Assembly (NCBI GenBank): GCA_000969725.1
Contig: JXSR01S045912.1
Strand: one strand, 5' to 3'
From: Ophiothrix spiculata
Taxonomy: Eukaryota > Echinodermata > Ophiuroidea > Amphilepidida > Ophiotrichidae
DNA: 28,249 bases
A model generated the notes under the pieces. It was not told where the DNA came from. It did no database searches and was given only the letters and a program-made list of their open reading frames with translations. The position numbers and the translations under genes are program-made. Below are positions 27,828-28,249 of the stretch, in pieces (the first letter of the stretch is position 1; each line of letters begins with the position of its first letter).

Positions 27828-28249
27828 TATGTTGTAAAAGCTTAGACTGACACTGGTAGCTTCGGACTATACCTGATAAAAGTACCCCAAGATCAGCAGT
27901 GTGCATTGAGATTCAGAGAATCGAAATAGAGAAAAAAATATTCTGGAAATTTATAAGATTTTGTTTCATATTGGTGATATTCTCAAAGGTTCATTGGCTG
28001 AATTTTACTCCATAAGAAATAACGAACAGCGGTGTTATGCCACTGCAACTCATCTGTCTTAGATTGCTGTACGTTTTGACTTGAAGCTGCATGTAATTAG
28101 ACCTAACAAATTGTCTGATTAGTGTAGCATAGAAATTTTTGAGCAAAAATATGGCCAATTTTAGGCTAGTTTGAATACTTTTTTCTTTTATTTAAAAAAA
28201 ATCACACACTTTACTAAATGTGGGTGCTTTTGCCAAACCTACTTTTGTT

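Larger units (their letters stand above)
25331..28249. other. Downstream intergenic DNA
   Basis: AT-rich DNA with G/C homopolymer runs (about 26622-26636 and 26987-26998) and one TA-flanked MITE (27387-27827). No gene is recognised on either strand; the short frames there lack familiar residues. Confidence 0.6.

Noticed and set aside
1..28249. CRISPR array, operon or prokaryotic mobile system
   Set aside because: The window is intron-containing animal DNA; the repeats are SINEs, MITEs and tandem duplications without regular unique spacers.

Overview
This window is animal nuclear DNA, not bacterial or viral. It is AT-rich, has short coding exons separated by long introns with GT..AG borders, and is full of short inverted-repeat elements, tRNA-derived SINEs and one LINE fragment. 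It carries the 3' half of one gene on the + strand. Splicing the exons I can see gives a continuous frame of 1674 codons plus stop. The protein is a phosphoinositide-specific phospholipase C of the eta class (PLCH). The host is most likely a marine invertebrate; transposon and SINE styles suggest a deuterostome such as an echinoderm or hemichordate, but that is a low-confidence impression.

Layout. 1-1590: intron. 1591-1644: probable small exon just after the catalytic X box, whose own exons lie upstream of the window. 5216-8818: four exons of the X-Y linker, including the acidic [12 protein letters not shown] signature of PLC-eta. 10545-12210: three exons of the catalytic Y box. 15394-18573: four exons of the C2 domain. 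19018-19282: basic, Ser/Arg-rich exon after C2. 21541-24926: one giant terminal exon with 1127 codons of mostly disordered tail. 24927-28249: 3' UTR and downstream DNA. No other protein gene or structural RNA gene is supported on either strand.

The product would hydrolyse phosphatidylinositol 4,5-bisphosphate to diacylglycerol and inositol trisphosphate at the membrane, with the C2 domain assisting calcium and membrane binding and the linker giving autoinhibition. The tail ends in YFLLNL after an RHSTGSYI motif. As I remember it, vertebrate PLCH1 has the same arrangement (RHSTGSYI and YFLLRL), so the extreme C terminus looks conserved and PDZ-ligand-like.

The most unusual items are: a block at the start of the giant exon that looks folded and that I cannot place; a linker encoded entirely by phase 0-0 exons; a linker exon whose 3' half is tandemly repeated in the following intron with the frame open into the second copy; and many nested or paired mobile elements, some within about 130 bases of splice acceptors.
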